Below, one piece after another: positions 52,201-63,600 of a stretch of DNA of 64,000 nucleotides. The notes under the pieces are model-generated. The model saw only the letters and a list, made by a program, of their open reading frames with translations. It did not search any database and had not been told where the DNA came from. The stretch spans positions 1-64,000 of the forward strand of contig CAKOGZ010000039.1 of assembly GCA_934045905.1 (NCBI GenBank). Direction: 5' to 3'. Each line of letters starts with the position of its first letter. Within the stretch, counting starts at the first letter, position 1. The position numbers were made by a program, and so were the translations under genes. The DNA is from Leuctra nigra. Lineage: Eukaryota > Arthropoda > Insecta > Plecoptera > Leuctridae.

Positions 52201-53548
52201 CTTTTTCAATATGACCTACTTCTAAAGTGGCACCCCCCTGTTTTTATCGAATTTTCTTGATGCCTACACAACGTTATGCCGAGAAATGTAATAAAACACT
52301 TTTCGCAAAAAAATAGGCTTATAAATAAAATTATAAAAAAGAACCCCACTCTGACCCATGGAGTCGCCCGACGCTGCCCTGTCAGATTATTATATAATAA
52401 AGTTAGGTTAATACAGGTTAGCGAAGCGAGCGTAGCTGACTCATCACAAGCTTTAACCTCCATTGACTAAAAAATGGATGAAAACCTAGGAAATGAGGAA
52501 AATCTAAGGAACATTGTTAATTGTTACATTGTTACCTTTGTAGGCTAACCTACATTGTTGGTCAATATACACTGACAAAAAAATGGATGAAAATCTATCG
52601 GGGGTCGACCCATCAGCTTCTGAATAACATGAGCAGTTAATTCCGGCGAATCGGAGAGTCTGACATAAAAAAGTGTTTCTGCACTTTTTAAGCCTCTCAC
52701 CATCTTCTATATAGGGTAACGTTGTCAACTCTCTTAGAGTAATAGATTCGTCACAAAGTAGGAAACAAATAAAAAAATATCAATATGAGCTACTTCTAAA
52801 GTGGCACCCCCCTATTTTTATCGAATTTTCTTGAAGCCTACACAACGTTATGCCGAGAAATGAAATAAAACACTTTTCGAAAAAAAATAGGCTTATAAAT
52901 AAAATTATAAAAAAGAACCCCACTCTGCCCCCTTGGAGTCGCCCGACGCTGCCCTGTCAGATTATTATATAATAAAGTTAGGTTAATACAGGTTAGCGAA
53001 GCGAGCGTAGCTGACTCAACACAAGCTTTAACCTCCATTGACTAAAAAATGGATGAAAACCTAGGAAATGAGGAAAATCTAAGGAATATTGTTAATTGTT
53101 ACATTGTTACCTTTGTAGGCTAACCTACATTGTTGGTCAATATACATTGACAAAAAAATGGATGAAAATCTATCGGGGGTCGACCCATCAGCTTCTGAAT
53201 AACATGTACAGTTAATTCCGGCGAATCGGAGAGTCTGACATAAAAAAGTGTTTCTGCACTTTTTAAGCCTCTCACCATCTACTATATAGGGTAACGTTGT
53301 CAACTCTCTTAGAGTAATAGATTCGTCACAAAGTAGGAAACAAATAAAAAAATATCAATATGAGCTACTTCTAAAGTGGCACCCCCCTATTTTTATCGAA
53401 TTTTCTTGAAGCCTACACAACGTTATGCCGAGAAATGAAATAAAACACTTTTCGAAAATAATAGGCTTAACATTAACATGTAAAAAAAATCTCCCCTCTG
53501 CCTCCTGGAGTCGCCCGACGTTGCCCGGTCAGATAATTTTATAATAAA
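49261..53548 (+). repeat. Middle of large HOR copy 2
   Basis: Units: A 49261, B-prime 49744, B 50319, A 50892, B 51366, A 51938, B-prime 52402, B 52977. 47631-51365 matches copy 1 at 27,123 bp offset, then the offset drops to 25,493 and 25,029 as copy 1 trimers and H 26445 are skipped. A 49261 has a GTAGGTAAGCG head and GCCAAAAAAT, both repeated in A 63346. Confidence 0.88.
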
Positions 53549-55225
53549 GTTAGGTTAGGGTAGGTTAGCGAAGCGAGCGAAGCGAGCGTAGCTGACCCTT
53601 AACAAGCTTTAACCTACAGTGACAAAAAAATGATGAAAACCTATCAGGATTGTGCCCTTCTGCTTCTGAAGGACATAAACTAAGAAATGCGGCGTATCGG
53701 AGCGTCTGACAGAAAAAAGTGTTTCTGCACTTTTTAAGCCTCTCTCCATCATCTATATGGTGTATCATTTTCAGCTCTCTAAGAGTAATAGATTCTTCAC
53801 AAAGTAGGAAACAAACAAAACTTGTTCAATATGACCTACTTCTAAAGTGGCACCCCCCTGTTTTTATCGAATTTTCTTGATGCCTACACAACGTTATGCC
53901 GAGAAATGTAATAAAACACTTTTCGAAAAAAAATAGGCTTATAAATAAAATTATAAAAAAGAACCCCACTCTGCCCCCTTGGAGTCGCCCGACGCTGCCC
54001 TGTCAGATTATTATATAATAAAGTTAGGTTAATACAGGTTAGCGAAGCGAGCGTAGCTGACTCATCACAAGCTTTAACCACCATTGACTAAAAAATGGAT
54101 GAAAACCTAGGAAATGAGGAAAATCTAAGGAACATTGTTAATTGTTACATTGTTACCTTTGTAGGCTAACCTACATTGTTGGTCAATATACATTGACAAA
54201 AAAATGGATGAAAATCTATCGGGTATCGACCCATCAGCTTCTGAATAACATGAACAGTTAATTCCGGCGAATCGGAGAGTCTGACATAAAAAAGTGTTTC
54301 TGCACTTTTTAAGCCTCTCACCATCTACTATATAGGGTAACGTTGTCAACTCTCTTAGAGTAATAGATTCGTCACAAAGTAGGAAACAAATAAAAAAATA
54401 TCAATATGAGCTACTTCTAAAGTGGCACCCCCCTATTTTTATCGAATTTTCTTGAAGCCTACACAACGTTATGCCGAGAAATGAAATAAAACACTTTTCG
54501 AAAATAATAGGCTTAACATTAACATGTAAAAAAAAATCTCCCCTCTGCCTCCTGGAGTCGCCCGACGTTGCCCGGTCAGATAATTTTATAATAAAGTTAG
54601 GTTAGGGTAGGTTAGCGAAGCGAGCGAAGCGAGCGTAGCTGACCCTTAACAAGCTTTAACCTACAGTGACAAAAAATTGATGAAAACCTATCAGGATTGT
54701 GCCCTTCTGCTTCTGAAGGACATAAACTAAGAAATGCGGCGTATCGGAGCGTCTGACAGAAAAAAGTGTTTCTGCACTTTTTAAGCCTCTCTCCATCATC
54801 TATATGGTGTATCATTTTCAGCTCTCTAAGAGTAATAGATTCGTCACAAAGTAGGAAACAAACAAAACTTTTTTAATATGACCTACTTCTAAAGTGGCAC
54901 CCCCCTGTTTTTATCGAATTTTCTTGATGCCTACACAACGTTATGCCGAGAAATGTAATAAAACACTTTTCGCAAAAAAATAGGCTTATAAATAAAATTA
55001 TAAAAAAGAACCCCACTCTGCCCCCTTGGAGTCGCCCGACGCTGCCCTGTCAGATTATTATATAATAAAGTTAGGTTAATACAGGTTAGCGAAGCGAGCG
55101 TAGCTGACTCATCACAAGCTTTAACCTCCATTGACTAAAAAATGGATGAAAACCTAGGAAATGAGGAAAATCTAAGGAACATTGTTAATTGTTACATTGT
55201 TACCTTTGTAGGCTAACCTACATTG
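53549..55225 (+). repeat. A-B dimers leading to LINE copy 2
   Basis: Units: A 53549, B 54023, A 54596, then B-prime-like 55070 interrupted at the LINE. Matches 31189-32864 at offset 22,360-22,361. B 54023 has a private GGGTATCGACCC at about 54224. Confidence 0.9.
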
Positions 55226-55237
55226 TTGGTCAATATA
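55226..55237 (+). repeat. Target-site duplication, LINE copy 2 (3' side)
   Basis: TTGGTCAATATA in the same monomer position as at 32865. Confidence 0.93.
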
Positions 55238-56740
55238 TATATATATTGTGAGTATTTTACAGTACAGGCCGTTTCTCACACCCCAATCGCCACCTCTCCT
55301 TGTCCATCCAACCATCTTCCAGCAAGTTTCTTCTCCCCATTGCCTCCTTTACATCTTCTTGCCATTCTCTCGGCGGTCGGCCCCTTTTCCTCCTCTCTGG
55401 AGGGGTCCAATGCCATATCTTCAGGGGCCACCTATGGGGATCCATTCTTCTTAAGTGTCCATACCAGCACAATCTCCTTCGCTCTATCTCCTCTACCACT
55501 GTTTCTTCCTTCTTCATCCATCTTCGTATCTGTTCATTCCTAATATGCTCAATTCTTGACACCCTACAACTTCTTCTGAGCGCATCCATTTCAACCGCCA
55601 TCAACCTCTCTTTATCCCTCTTCGTTACTTCCCAGGTCTCAGATCCGTATGTAAGAATACTTTGTACAATGCTGCTATAAATTCTATTCTTTGTAGGCTT
55701 CTGCAGTTGTTCAGACCACCACATCGAGTTCAGCTTCTGAACCGCTTGTCTTCCCTGGATTATCCGGCTGCTAATATCTCTCCGACTACTTCTCTCCGAT
55801 GAAAAAATAGATCCTAAGTACTTATACTCTCGGCACTCTTTCACTTCCTTCCCATCCACGTCCATGTCATTACCTTCTCCCTCTACCACCAAGTATTTGG
55901 TCTTGTCAAAATTGATTTTTAAACCCCATTTTTCGTATGTTTCTGATAATTTCCGCATCATATAATTGCAGTCGTCCTCGTCCAATGCAACCACTACTTG
56001 GTCATCAGCAAAGAGAAGGGAATGCAGGTAATCTCCATTCACAGGCACACCCATCCATCTACACTTGGCTTGCCATTCTTGCAAAACCTTATCTATATAG
56101 ATTTTGAATAGAGAAGGTGAGAGGCAGCACCCTTGACGCAAACCCTTCGTAATCTCGAAGCTACTGGACATGCGATTTCCTACTTTCACTACACTCCTCT
56201 GTCCTTCATACAGGTCTCTTATGGTGTCCACATATGCATGAGGAATAGTGCTGTCGTATAACACCTCAAACATCCTTTTTAACGGTACTGTGTCATACGC
56301 TTTTTCTAGATCTACAAACACCAAATGAGTCTCCCTGCCTCTCGCTACCCTTTTTTGCACTAGCTGCCTCAAGGTGAAAATATTATCCACACATGAGCGC
56401 CCCGCTGTGAAACCGCACTGTTCTTCTCCAATGGTAACTTCTTGCTCCAATCTAGTCTTTATAATACGCCCATACAATCTTCCAATAGATGCAGTTACGT
56501 TGATTCCTCTATAATTATGACAGTCCGTTCGGGATCCTTTCTTGTAGATAGAGCTCATGTATCCAACCTTCCACTCTTCTGGTACATGCTCAGCGTCAAT
56601 CAAGCATCTATTAAAGATGTCTTGTAGGATTTCTATGACTCCTTCTGGACTATTCTTCACCAATTCTATTGAAACATTTCCAGGGCCTGGTGCTCTCCCA
56701 TTCTTTGTGCGTCTCAGGGCTTGGTCTCAGGGCTCAGGGC
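55238..56740 (-). mobile_element. 5'-truncated RTE-like LINE, copy 2
   Basis: Same truncation point, (AT)n tail, 5' filler and target-site duplication as the element at 32877-34379, offset 22,361 bp. I find no base difference inside the element; the nearest difference is G34609 against A56970 in the flanking satellite. Because flanks and junction scars are shared, this is a copy made by duplication of satellite plus LINE and not a second retrotransposition. Confidence 0.93.
55257..56720 (-). CDS. LINE reverse transcriptase, 5'-truncated reading frame, copy 2
   Basis: Identical reading frame to the one at 32896-34359, open from the truncation point to the stop, with the same motif A (FVDLEKAYD), motif C (LLFADD) and CWYGHLRRMDPHRWP. 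Being a passive duplicate, its intact frame reflects recent copying and not selection on the protein. Confidence 0.9.
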   Translation of the reverse strand, partial: ALRRTKNGRAPGPGNVSIELVKNSPEGVIEILQDIFNRCLIDAEHVPEEWKVGYMSSIYKKGSRTDCHNYRGINVTASIGRLYGRIIKTRLEQEVTIGEEQCGFTAGRSCVDNIFTLRQLVQKRVARGRETHLVFVDLEKAYDTVPLKRMFEVLYDSTIPHAYVDTIRDLYEGQRSVVKVGNRMSSSFEITKGLRQGCCLSPSLFKIYIDKVLQEWQAKCRWMGVPVNGDYLHSLLFADDQVVVALDEDDCNYMMRKLSETYEKWGLKINFDKTKYLVVEGEGNDMDVDGKEVKECREYKYLGSIFSSERSSRRDISSRIIQGRQAVQKLNSMWWSEQLQKPTKNRIYSSIVQSILTYGSETWEVTKRDKERLMAVEMDALRRSCRVSRIEHIRNEQIRRWMKKEETVVEEIERRRLCWYGHLRRMDPHRWPLKIWHWTPPERRKRGRPPREWQEDVKEAMGRRNLLEDGWMDKERWRLGCEKRPVL

Positions 56741-56752
56741 TTGGTCAATATA
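56741..56752 (+). repeat. Target-site duplication, LINE copy 2 (5' side)
   Basis: Second TTGGTCAATATA, continuing into CATTGACAAAA of the interrupted B. Confidence 0.93.
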
Positions 56753-57465
56753 CATTGACAAAAAAATGGATGAAAATCTATCGGGGGTCGACCCATCAGC
56801 TTCTGAATAACATGAACAGTTAATTCCGGCGAATCGGAGAGTCTGACATAAAAAAGTGTTTCTGCACTTTTTAAGCCTCTCACCATCTACTATATAGGGT
56901 AACGTTGTCAACTCTCTTAGAGTAATAGATTCGTCACAAAGTAGGAAACAAATAAAAAAATATCAATATAAGCTACTTCTAAAGTGGCACCCCCCTATTT
57001 TTATCGAATTTTCTTGAAGCCTACACAACGTTATGCCGAGAAATGAAATAAAACACTTTTCGAAAATAATAGGCTTAACATTAACATGTAAAAAAAATCT
57101 CCCCTCTGCCTCCTGGAGTCGCCCGACGTTGCCCGGTCAGATAATTTTATAATAAAGTTAGGTTAGGGTAGGTTAGCGAAGCGAGCGAAGCGAGCGAAGC
57201 GAGCGTAGCTGACCCTTAACAAGCTTCAACCTACAGTGACAAAAAATTGATGAAAACCTATCAGGATTGTGCCCTTCTGCTTCTGAAGGACATAAACTAA
57301 GAAATGCGGCGTATCGGAGCGTCTGACAGATAAAAGTGTTTCTGCACTTTTTAAGCCTCTCTCCATCATCTATATGGTGTATCATTTTCAGCTCTCTAAG
57401 AGTAATAGATTCGTCACAAAGTAGGAAACAAACAAAACTTTTTCAATATGACCTACTTCTAAGGT

Positions 57466-57486
57466 CAGGGGGGTGGCACCCCCCTG
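57466..57486. repeat. 21-bp perfect hairpin, second copy
   Basis: Same 10-1-10 inverted repeat in A 57157, identical to the one at 42923. Confidence 0.93.
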
Positions 57487-58638
57487 TTTTTATCGAATTT
57501 TCTTGATGCCTACACAACGTTATGCCGAGAAATGTAATAAAACACTTTTCGAAAAAAAATAGGCTTATAAATAAAATTATAAAAAAGAACCCCACTCTGC
57601 CCCCTTGGAGTCGCCTGACGCTGCCCTGTCAGATTATTATATAATAAAGTTAGGTTTATACAGGTTAGCGAAGCAAGCGTAGTCGACTCATCACAAGCTT
57701 TAACCTCCATTGACTAAAAAATGGATGAAAACCTAGGAAATGGGGAAAATCTAAGGAACATTGTAAATTGTTACATTGTTACCTTTGTAGGCTAACCTAC
57801 ATTGTTGGTCAATATACATTGACAAAAAAATGGATGAAAACCTAGGAAATGATGAAAATCTAAGGAACATTGTTAATTGTGACATTGTTACCTTTGTAGG
57901 CTAACCTACATTGTTGGTCAATATACATTGACAAAAAAATGGATGAAAATCTATCGGGGGTGAACCCATCAGCTTCTGAATAACATGAACAGTTAATTCC
58001 GGCGAATCGGAGAGTCTGACATAAAAAAGTGTTTCTGCACTTTTTAAGCCTCTCACCATCTACTATATAGGGTAACGTTGTCAACTCTCTTAGAGTAATA
58101 GATTCGTCACAAAGTAGGAAACAAATAAAAAAATATCAATATGAGCTACTTCTAAAGTGGCACCCCCCTATTTTTATCGAATTTTCTTGAAGCCTACACA
58201 ACGTTATGCCGAGAAATGAAATAAAACACTTTTCGAAAATAATAGGCTTAACATTAACATGTAAAAAAAATCTCCCCTCTGCCTCCTGGAGTCGCCCGAC
58301 GTTGCCCGGTCAGATAATTTTATAATAAAGTTAGGTTAGGGTAGGTTAGCGAAGCGAGCGAAGCGAGCGAAGCGAGCGTAGCTGACCCTTAACAAGCTTC
58401 AACCTACAGTGACAAAAAATTGATGAAAACCTATCAGGATTGTGCCCTTCTGCTTCTGAAGGACATAAACTAAGAAATGCGGCGTATCGGAGCGTCTGAC
58501 AGATAAAAGTGTTTCTGCACTTTTTAAGCCTCTCTCCATCATCTATATGGTGTATCATTTTCAGCTCTCTAAGAGTAATAGATTCGTCACAAAGTAGGAA
58601 ACAAACAAAACTTTTTCAATATGACCTACTTCTAAGGT

Positions 58639-58659
58639 CAGGGGGGTGGCACCCCCCTG
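58639..58659. repeat. 21-bp perfect hairpin, third copy
   Basis: Same 10-1-10 inverted repeat in A 58330, which matches A 42614 at the 15,716-bp offset. All three carriers also share AAGCTTCAACC and GACAGATAAAAG. Confidence 0.93.
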
Positions 58660-60668
58660 TTTTTATCGAATTTTCTTGATGCCTACACAACGTTATGCCG
58701 AGATATGTAATAAAACACTTTTCGAAAAAAAATAGGCTTATAAATAAAATTATAAAAAAGAACCCCACTCTGCCCCCTTTGAGTCGCCTGACGCTGCCCT
58801 GTCAGATTATTATATAATAAAGTTAGGTTTATACAGGTTAGCGAAGCAAGCGTAGTCGACTCATCACAAGCTTTAACCTCCATTGACTAAAAAATGGATG
58901 AAAACCTAGGAAATGGGGAAAATCTAAGGAACATTGTAAATTGTTACATTGTTACCTTTGTAGGCTAACCTACATTGTTGGTCAATATACATTGACAAAA
59001 AAATGGATGGAAACCTAGGAAATGATGAAAATCTAAGGAACATTGTTAATTGTGACATTGTTACCTTGATAGGCTAACCTACATTGTTGGTCAATATACA
59101 TTGACAAAAAAATGGATGAAAATCTATCGGGGGTGAACCCATCAGCTTCTGAATAACATGAACAGTTAATTCCGGCGAATCGGAGAGTCTGACATAAAAA
59201 AGTGTTTCTGCACTTTTTAAGCCTCTCACCATCTACTATATAGGGTAACTTTGTCAACTCTCTTAGAGTAATAGATTCGTCACAAAGTAGGAAACAAATA
59301 AAAAAATATCAATATGAGCTACTTCTAAAGTGGCACCCCCCTATTTTTATCGAATTTTCTTGAAGCCTACACAACGTTATGCCGAGAAATGAAATAAAAC
59401 ACTTTTCGAAAATAATAGGCTTTACATTAACATGTAAAAAAAAATCTCCCCTCTGCCTCCTGGAGTCGCCCGACGTTGCCCGGTCAGATAATTTTATAAT
59501 AAAGTTAGGTTAGGGTAGGTTAGCGAAGCGAGCGAAGCGAGCGAAGCGAGCGTAGCTGACCTTTAACAAGCTTTAACCTACAGTGACAAAAAATTGATGA
59601 AAACCTATCAGGATTGTGCCCTTCTGCTTCTGAAGGACATAAACTAAGAAATGCGGCGTATCGGAGCGTCTGACAGAAAAAAGTGTTTCTGCACTTTTTA
59701 AGCCTCTTTCCATCATCTATATGGTGTACCATTTTCAGCTCTCTAAGAGTAATAGATTCGTCACAAAGTAGGAAACAAACAAAACTTTTTCAATATGACC
59801 TACTTCTAAAGTAGCACCCCCCTGTTTTTATCGAATTTTCTTGATGCCTACACAACGTTATGCCGAGAAATGTAATAAAACACTTTTCGAAAAAAAATAG
59901 GCTTATAAATAAAATTATAAAAAAGAACCCCACTCTGCCCCCTTGGAGTCGCCCGACGCTGCCCTGTCAGATTATTATATAATAAAGTTAGGTTAATACA
60001 GGTTAGCGAAGCGAGCGTAGTTGACTCATCACAAGCTTTAACCTCCATTGACTAAAAAATGGATGAAAACCTAGGAAATGGGGAAAATCTAAGGAACATT
60101 GTAAATTGTTACATTGTTACCTTTGTAGGCTAACCTACATTGTTGGTCAATATACATTGACAAAAAAATGGATGAAAACCTAGGAAATGATGAAAATCTA
60201 AGGAACATTGTTAATTGTGACATTGTTACCTTTGTAGGCTAACCTACATTGTTGGTCAATATACATTGACAAAAAAATGGATGAAAATCTATCGGGGGTG
60301 AACCCATCAGCTTCTGAATAACATGAACAGTTAATTCCGGCGAATCGGAGAGTCTGACATAAAAAAGTGTTTCTGCACTTTTTAAGCCTCTCACCATCTA
60401 CTATATAGGGTAACGTTGTCAACTCTCTTAGAGTAATAGATTCGTCACAAAGTAGGAAACAAATAAAAAAATATCAATATGAGCTACTTCTAAAGTGGCA
60501 ACCCCCTATTTTTATCGAATTTTCTTGAAGCCTACACAACGTTATGCCGAGAAATGAAATAAAACACTTTTCGAAAATAATAGGCTTAACATTAACATGT
60601 AAAAAAAAATCTCCCCTCTGCCTCCTGGAGTCGCCCGACGTTGCCCGGTCAGATAATTTTATAATAAA

Positions 60669-63600
60669 GTTAGGTTAGGGTAGGTTAGCGAAGCGAGCGA
60701 AGCGAGCGTAGCTGACCCTTAACAAGCTTTAACCTACAGTGACAAAAAATTGATGAAAACCTATCAGGATTGTGCCCTTCTGCTTCTGAAGAGCATAAAC
60801 TAAGAAATGCGGCGTATCGGAGCGTCTGACAGAAAAAAGTGTTTCTGCACTTTTTAAGCCTCTCTCCATCATCTATATGGTGTATCATTTTCAGCTCTCT
60901 AAGAGTAATAGATTCGTCACAAAGTAGGAAACAAACAAAACTTTTTCAATATGACCTACTTCTAAAGTGGCACCCCCCTGTTTTTATCGAATTTTCTTGA
61001 TGCCTACACAACGTTATGCCGAGAAATGTAATAAAACACTTTTCGCAAAAAAATAGGCTTATAAATAAAATTATAAAAAAGAACCCCACTCTGCCCCCTT
61101 GGAGTCGCCCGACGCTGCCCTGTCAGATTATTATATAATAAAGTTAGGTTAATACAGGTAAGCGAAGCGAGCGTAGCTGACTCATCACAAGCTTTAACCT
61201 CCATTGACTAAAAAATGGATGAAAACCTAGGAAATGAGGAAAATCTAAGGAACATTGTTAATTGTTACATTGTTACCTTTGTAGGCTAACCTACATTGTT
61301 GGTCAATATACATTGACAAAAAAATGGATGAAAATCTATCGGGGGTCGACCCATCAGCTTCTGAATAACATGAACAGTTAATTCCGGCGAATCGGAGAGT
61401 CTGACATAAAAAAGTGTTTCTGCACTTTTTAAGCCTCTCACCATCTACTATATAGGGTAACGTTGTCAACTCTCTTAGAGTAATAGATTCGTCACAAAGT
61501 AGGAAACAAATAAAAAAATATCAATATGAGCTACTTCTAAAGTGGCACCCCCCTATTTTTATCGAATTTTCTTGAAGCCTACACAACGTTATGCCGAGAA
61601 ATGAAATAAAACACTTTTCGAAAATAATAGGCTTAACATTAACATGTAAAAAAAAATCTCCCCTCTGCCTCCTGGAGTCGCCCGACGTTGCCCGGTCAGA
61701 TAATTTTATAATAAAGTTAGGTTAGGGTAGGTTAGCGAAGCGAGCGAAGCGAGCGAAGCGAGCGTAGCTGACCCTTAACAAGCTTTAACCTACAGTGACA
61801 AAAAATTGATGAAAACCTATCAGGATTGTGCCCTTCTGCTTCTGAAGGACATAAACTAAGAAATGCGGCGTATCGGAGCGTCTGACAGAAAAAAGTGTTT
61901 CTGCACTTTTTAAGCCTCTCTCCATCATCTATATGGTGTATCATTTTCAGCTCTCTAAGAGTAATAGATTCGTCACAAAGTAGGAAACAAACAAAACTTT
62001 TTCAATATGACCTACTTCTAAAGTGGCACCCCCCTGTTTTTATCGAATTTTCTTGATGCCTACACAACGTTATGCCGAGAAATGTAATAAAACACTTTTC
62101 GCAAAAAAATAGGCTTATAAATAAAATTATAAAAAAGAACCCCACTCTGACCCCTTGGAGTCTCCCGACGCTGCCCTGTAAGATTATTATATAATAAAGT
62201 TAGGTTAATACAGGTTAGCGAAGCGAGCGTAGCTGACTCATCACAAGCTTTAACCTCCATTGACTAAAAAATGGATGAAAACCTAGGAAATGAGGAAAAT
62301 CTAAGGAACATTGTTAATTGTTACATTGTTACCTTTGTAGGCTAACCTACATTGTTGGTCAATATACATTGACAAAAAAATGGATGAAAATCTATCGGGG
62401 GTCGACCCATCAGCTTCTGAATAACATGAACAGTTAATTCCGGCGAATCGGAGAGTCTGACATAAAAAAGTGTTTCTGCACTTTTTAAGCCTCTCACCAT
62501 CTACTATATAGGGGAACGTTGTCAACTCTCTTAGAGTAATAGATTCTTCACAAAGTAGGAAACAAATAAAAAAATATCAATATGAGCTACTTCTAAAGTG
62601 GAACCCCCCTATTTTTATCGAATTTTCTTGAAGCCTACACAACGTTATGCCGAGAAATGAAATAAAACACTTTTCGAAAAAAAATAGGCTTATAAATAAA
62701 ATTATAAAAAAGAACCCCACTCTGCCCCCTTGGAGTCGCCCGACGCTGCCCTGTCAGATTATTATATAATAAAGTTAGGTTAATACAGGTTAGCGAAGCG
62801 AGCGTAGCTGACTCATCACAAGCTTTAACCTCCATTGACTAAAAAATGGATGAAAACCTAGGAAATGAGGAAAATCTAAGGAACATTGTTAATTGTTACA
62901 TTGTTACCTTTGTAGGCTAACCTACATTGTTGGTCAATATACATTGACAAAAAAATGGATGAAAATCTATCGGGGGTCGACCCATCAGCTTCTGAATAAC
63001 ATGAACAGTTAATTCCGGCGAATCGGAGAGTCTGACATAAAAAAGTGTTTCTGCACTTTTTAAGCCTCTCACCATCTACTATATAGGGTAACGTTGTCAA
63101 CTCTCTTAGAGTAATAGATTCGTCACAAAGTAGGAAACAAATAAAAAAATATCAATATGAGCTACTTCTAAAGTGGCACCCCCCTATTTTTATCGAATTT
63201 TCTTGAAGCCTACACAACGTTATGCCGAGAAATGAAATAAAACACTTTTCGAAAATAATAGGCTTAACATTAACATGAAAAAAAAATCTCCCCTCTGCCT
63301 CCTGGAGTCGCCCGACGTTGCCCGGTCAGATAATTTTATAATAAAGTTAGGTAAGGGTAGGTAAGCGAAGCGAGCGAAGCGAGCGAAGCGAGCGTAGCTG
63401 ACCCTTAACAAGCTTTAACCTACAGTGACAAAAAATTGATGAAAACCTATCAGGATTGTGCCCTTCTGCTTCTGAAGGACATAAACTAAGAAATGCGGCG
63501 TATCGGAGCGTCTGACAGAAAAAAGTGTTTCTGCACTTTTTAAGCCTCTCTCCATCATCTATATGGTGTATCATTTTCAGCTCTCTAAGAGTAATAGATT

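Larger units (their letters stand above)
56753..60668 (+). repeat. End of large HOR copy 2: three A-(B+109) dimers
   Basis: The LINE-bearing B resumes and here ends in tail 1. Then: A 57157, B+109 57649, A 58330, B+109 58822, A 59504, B+109 59987. The first two dimers are 1,173 bp apart and share GAGTCGCCTGACG, GGTTTATACAGG and GTAGTCGACTC, so one is a local duplicate of the other. Copy 1 has a single such dimer here. Confidence 0.9.
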
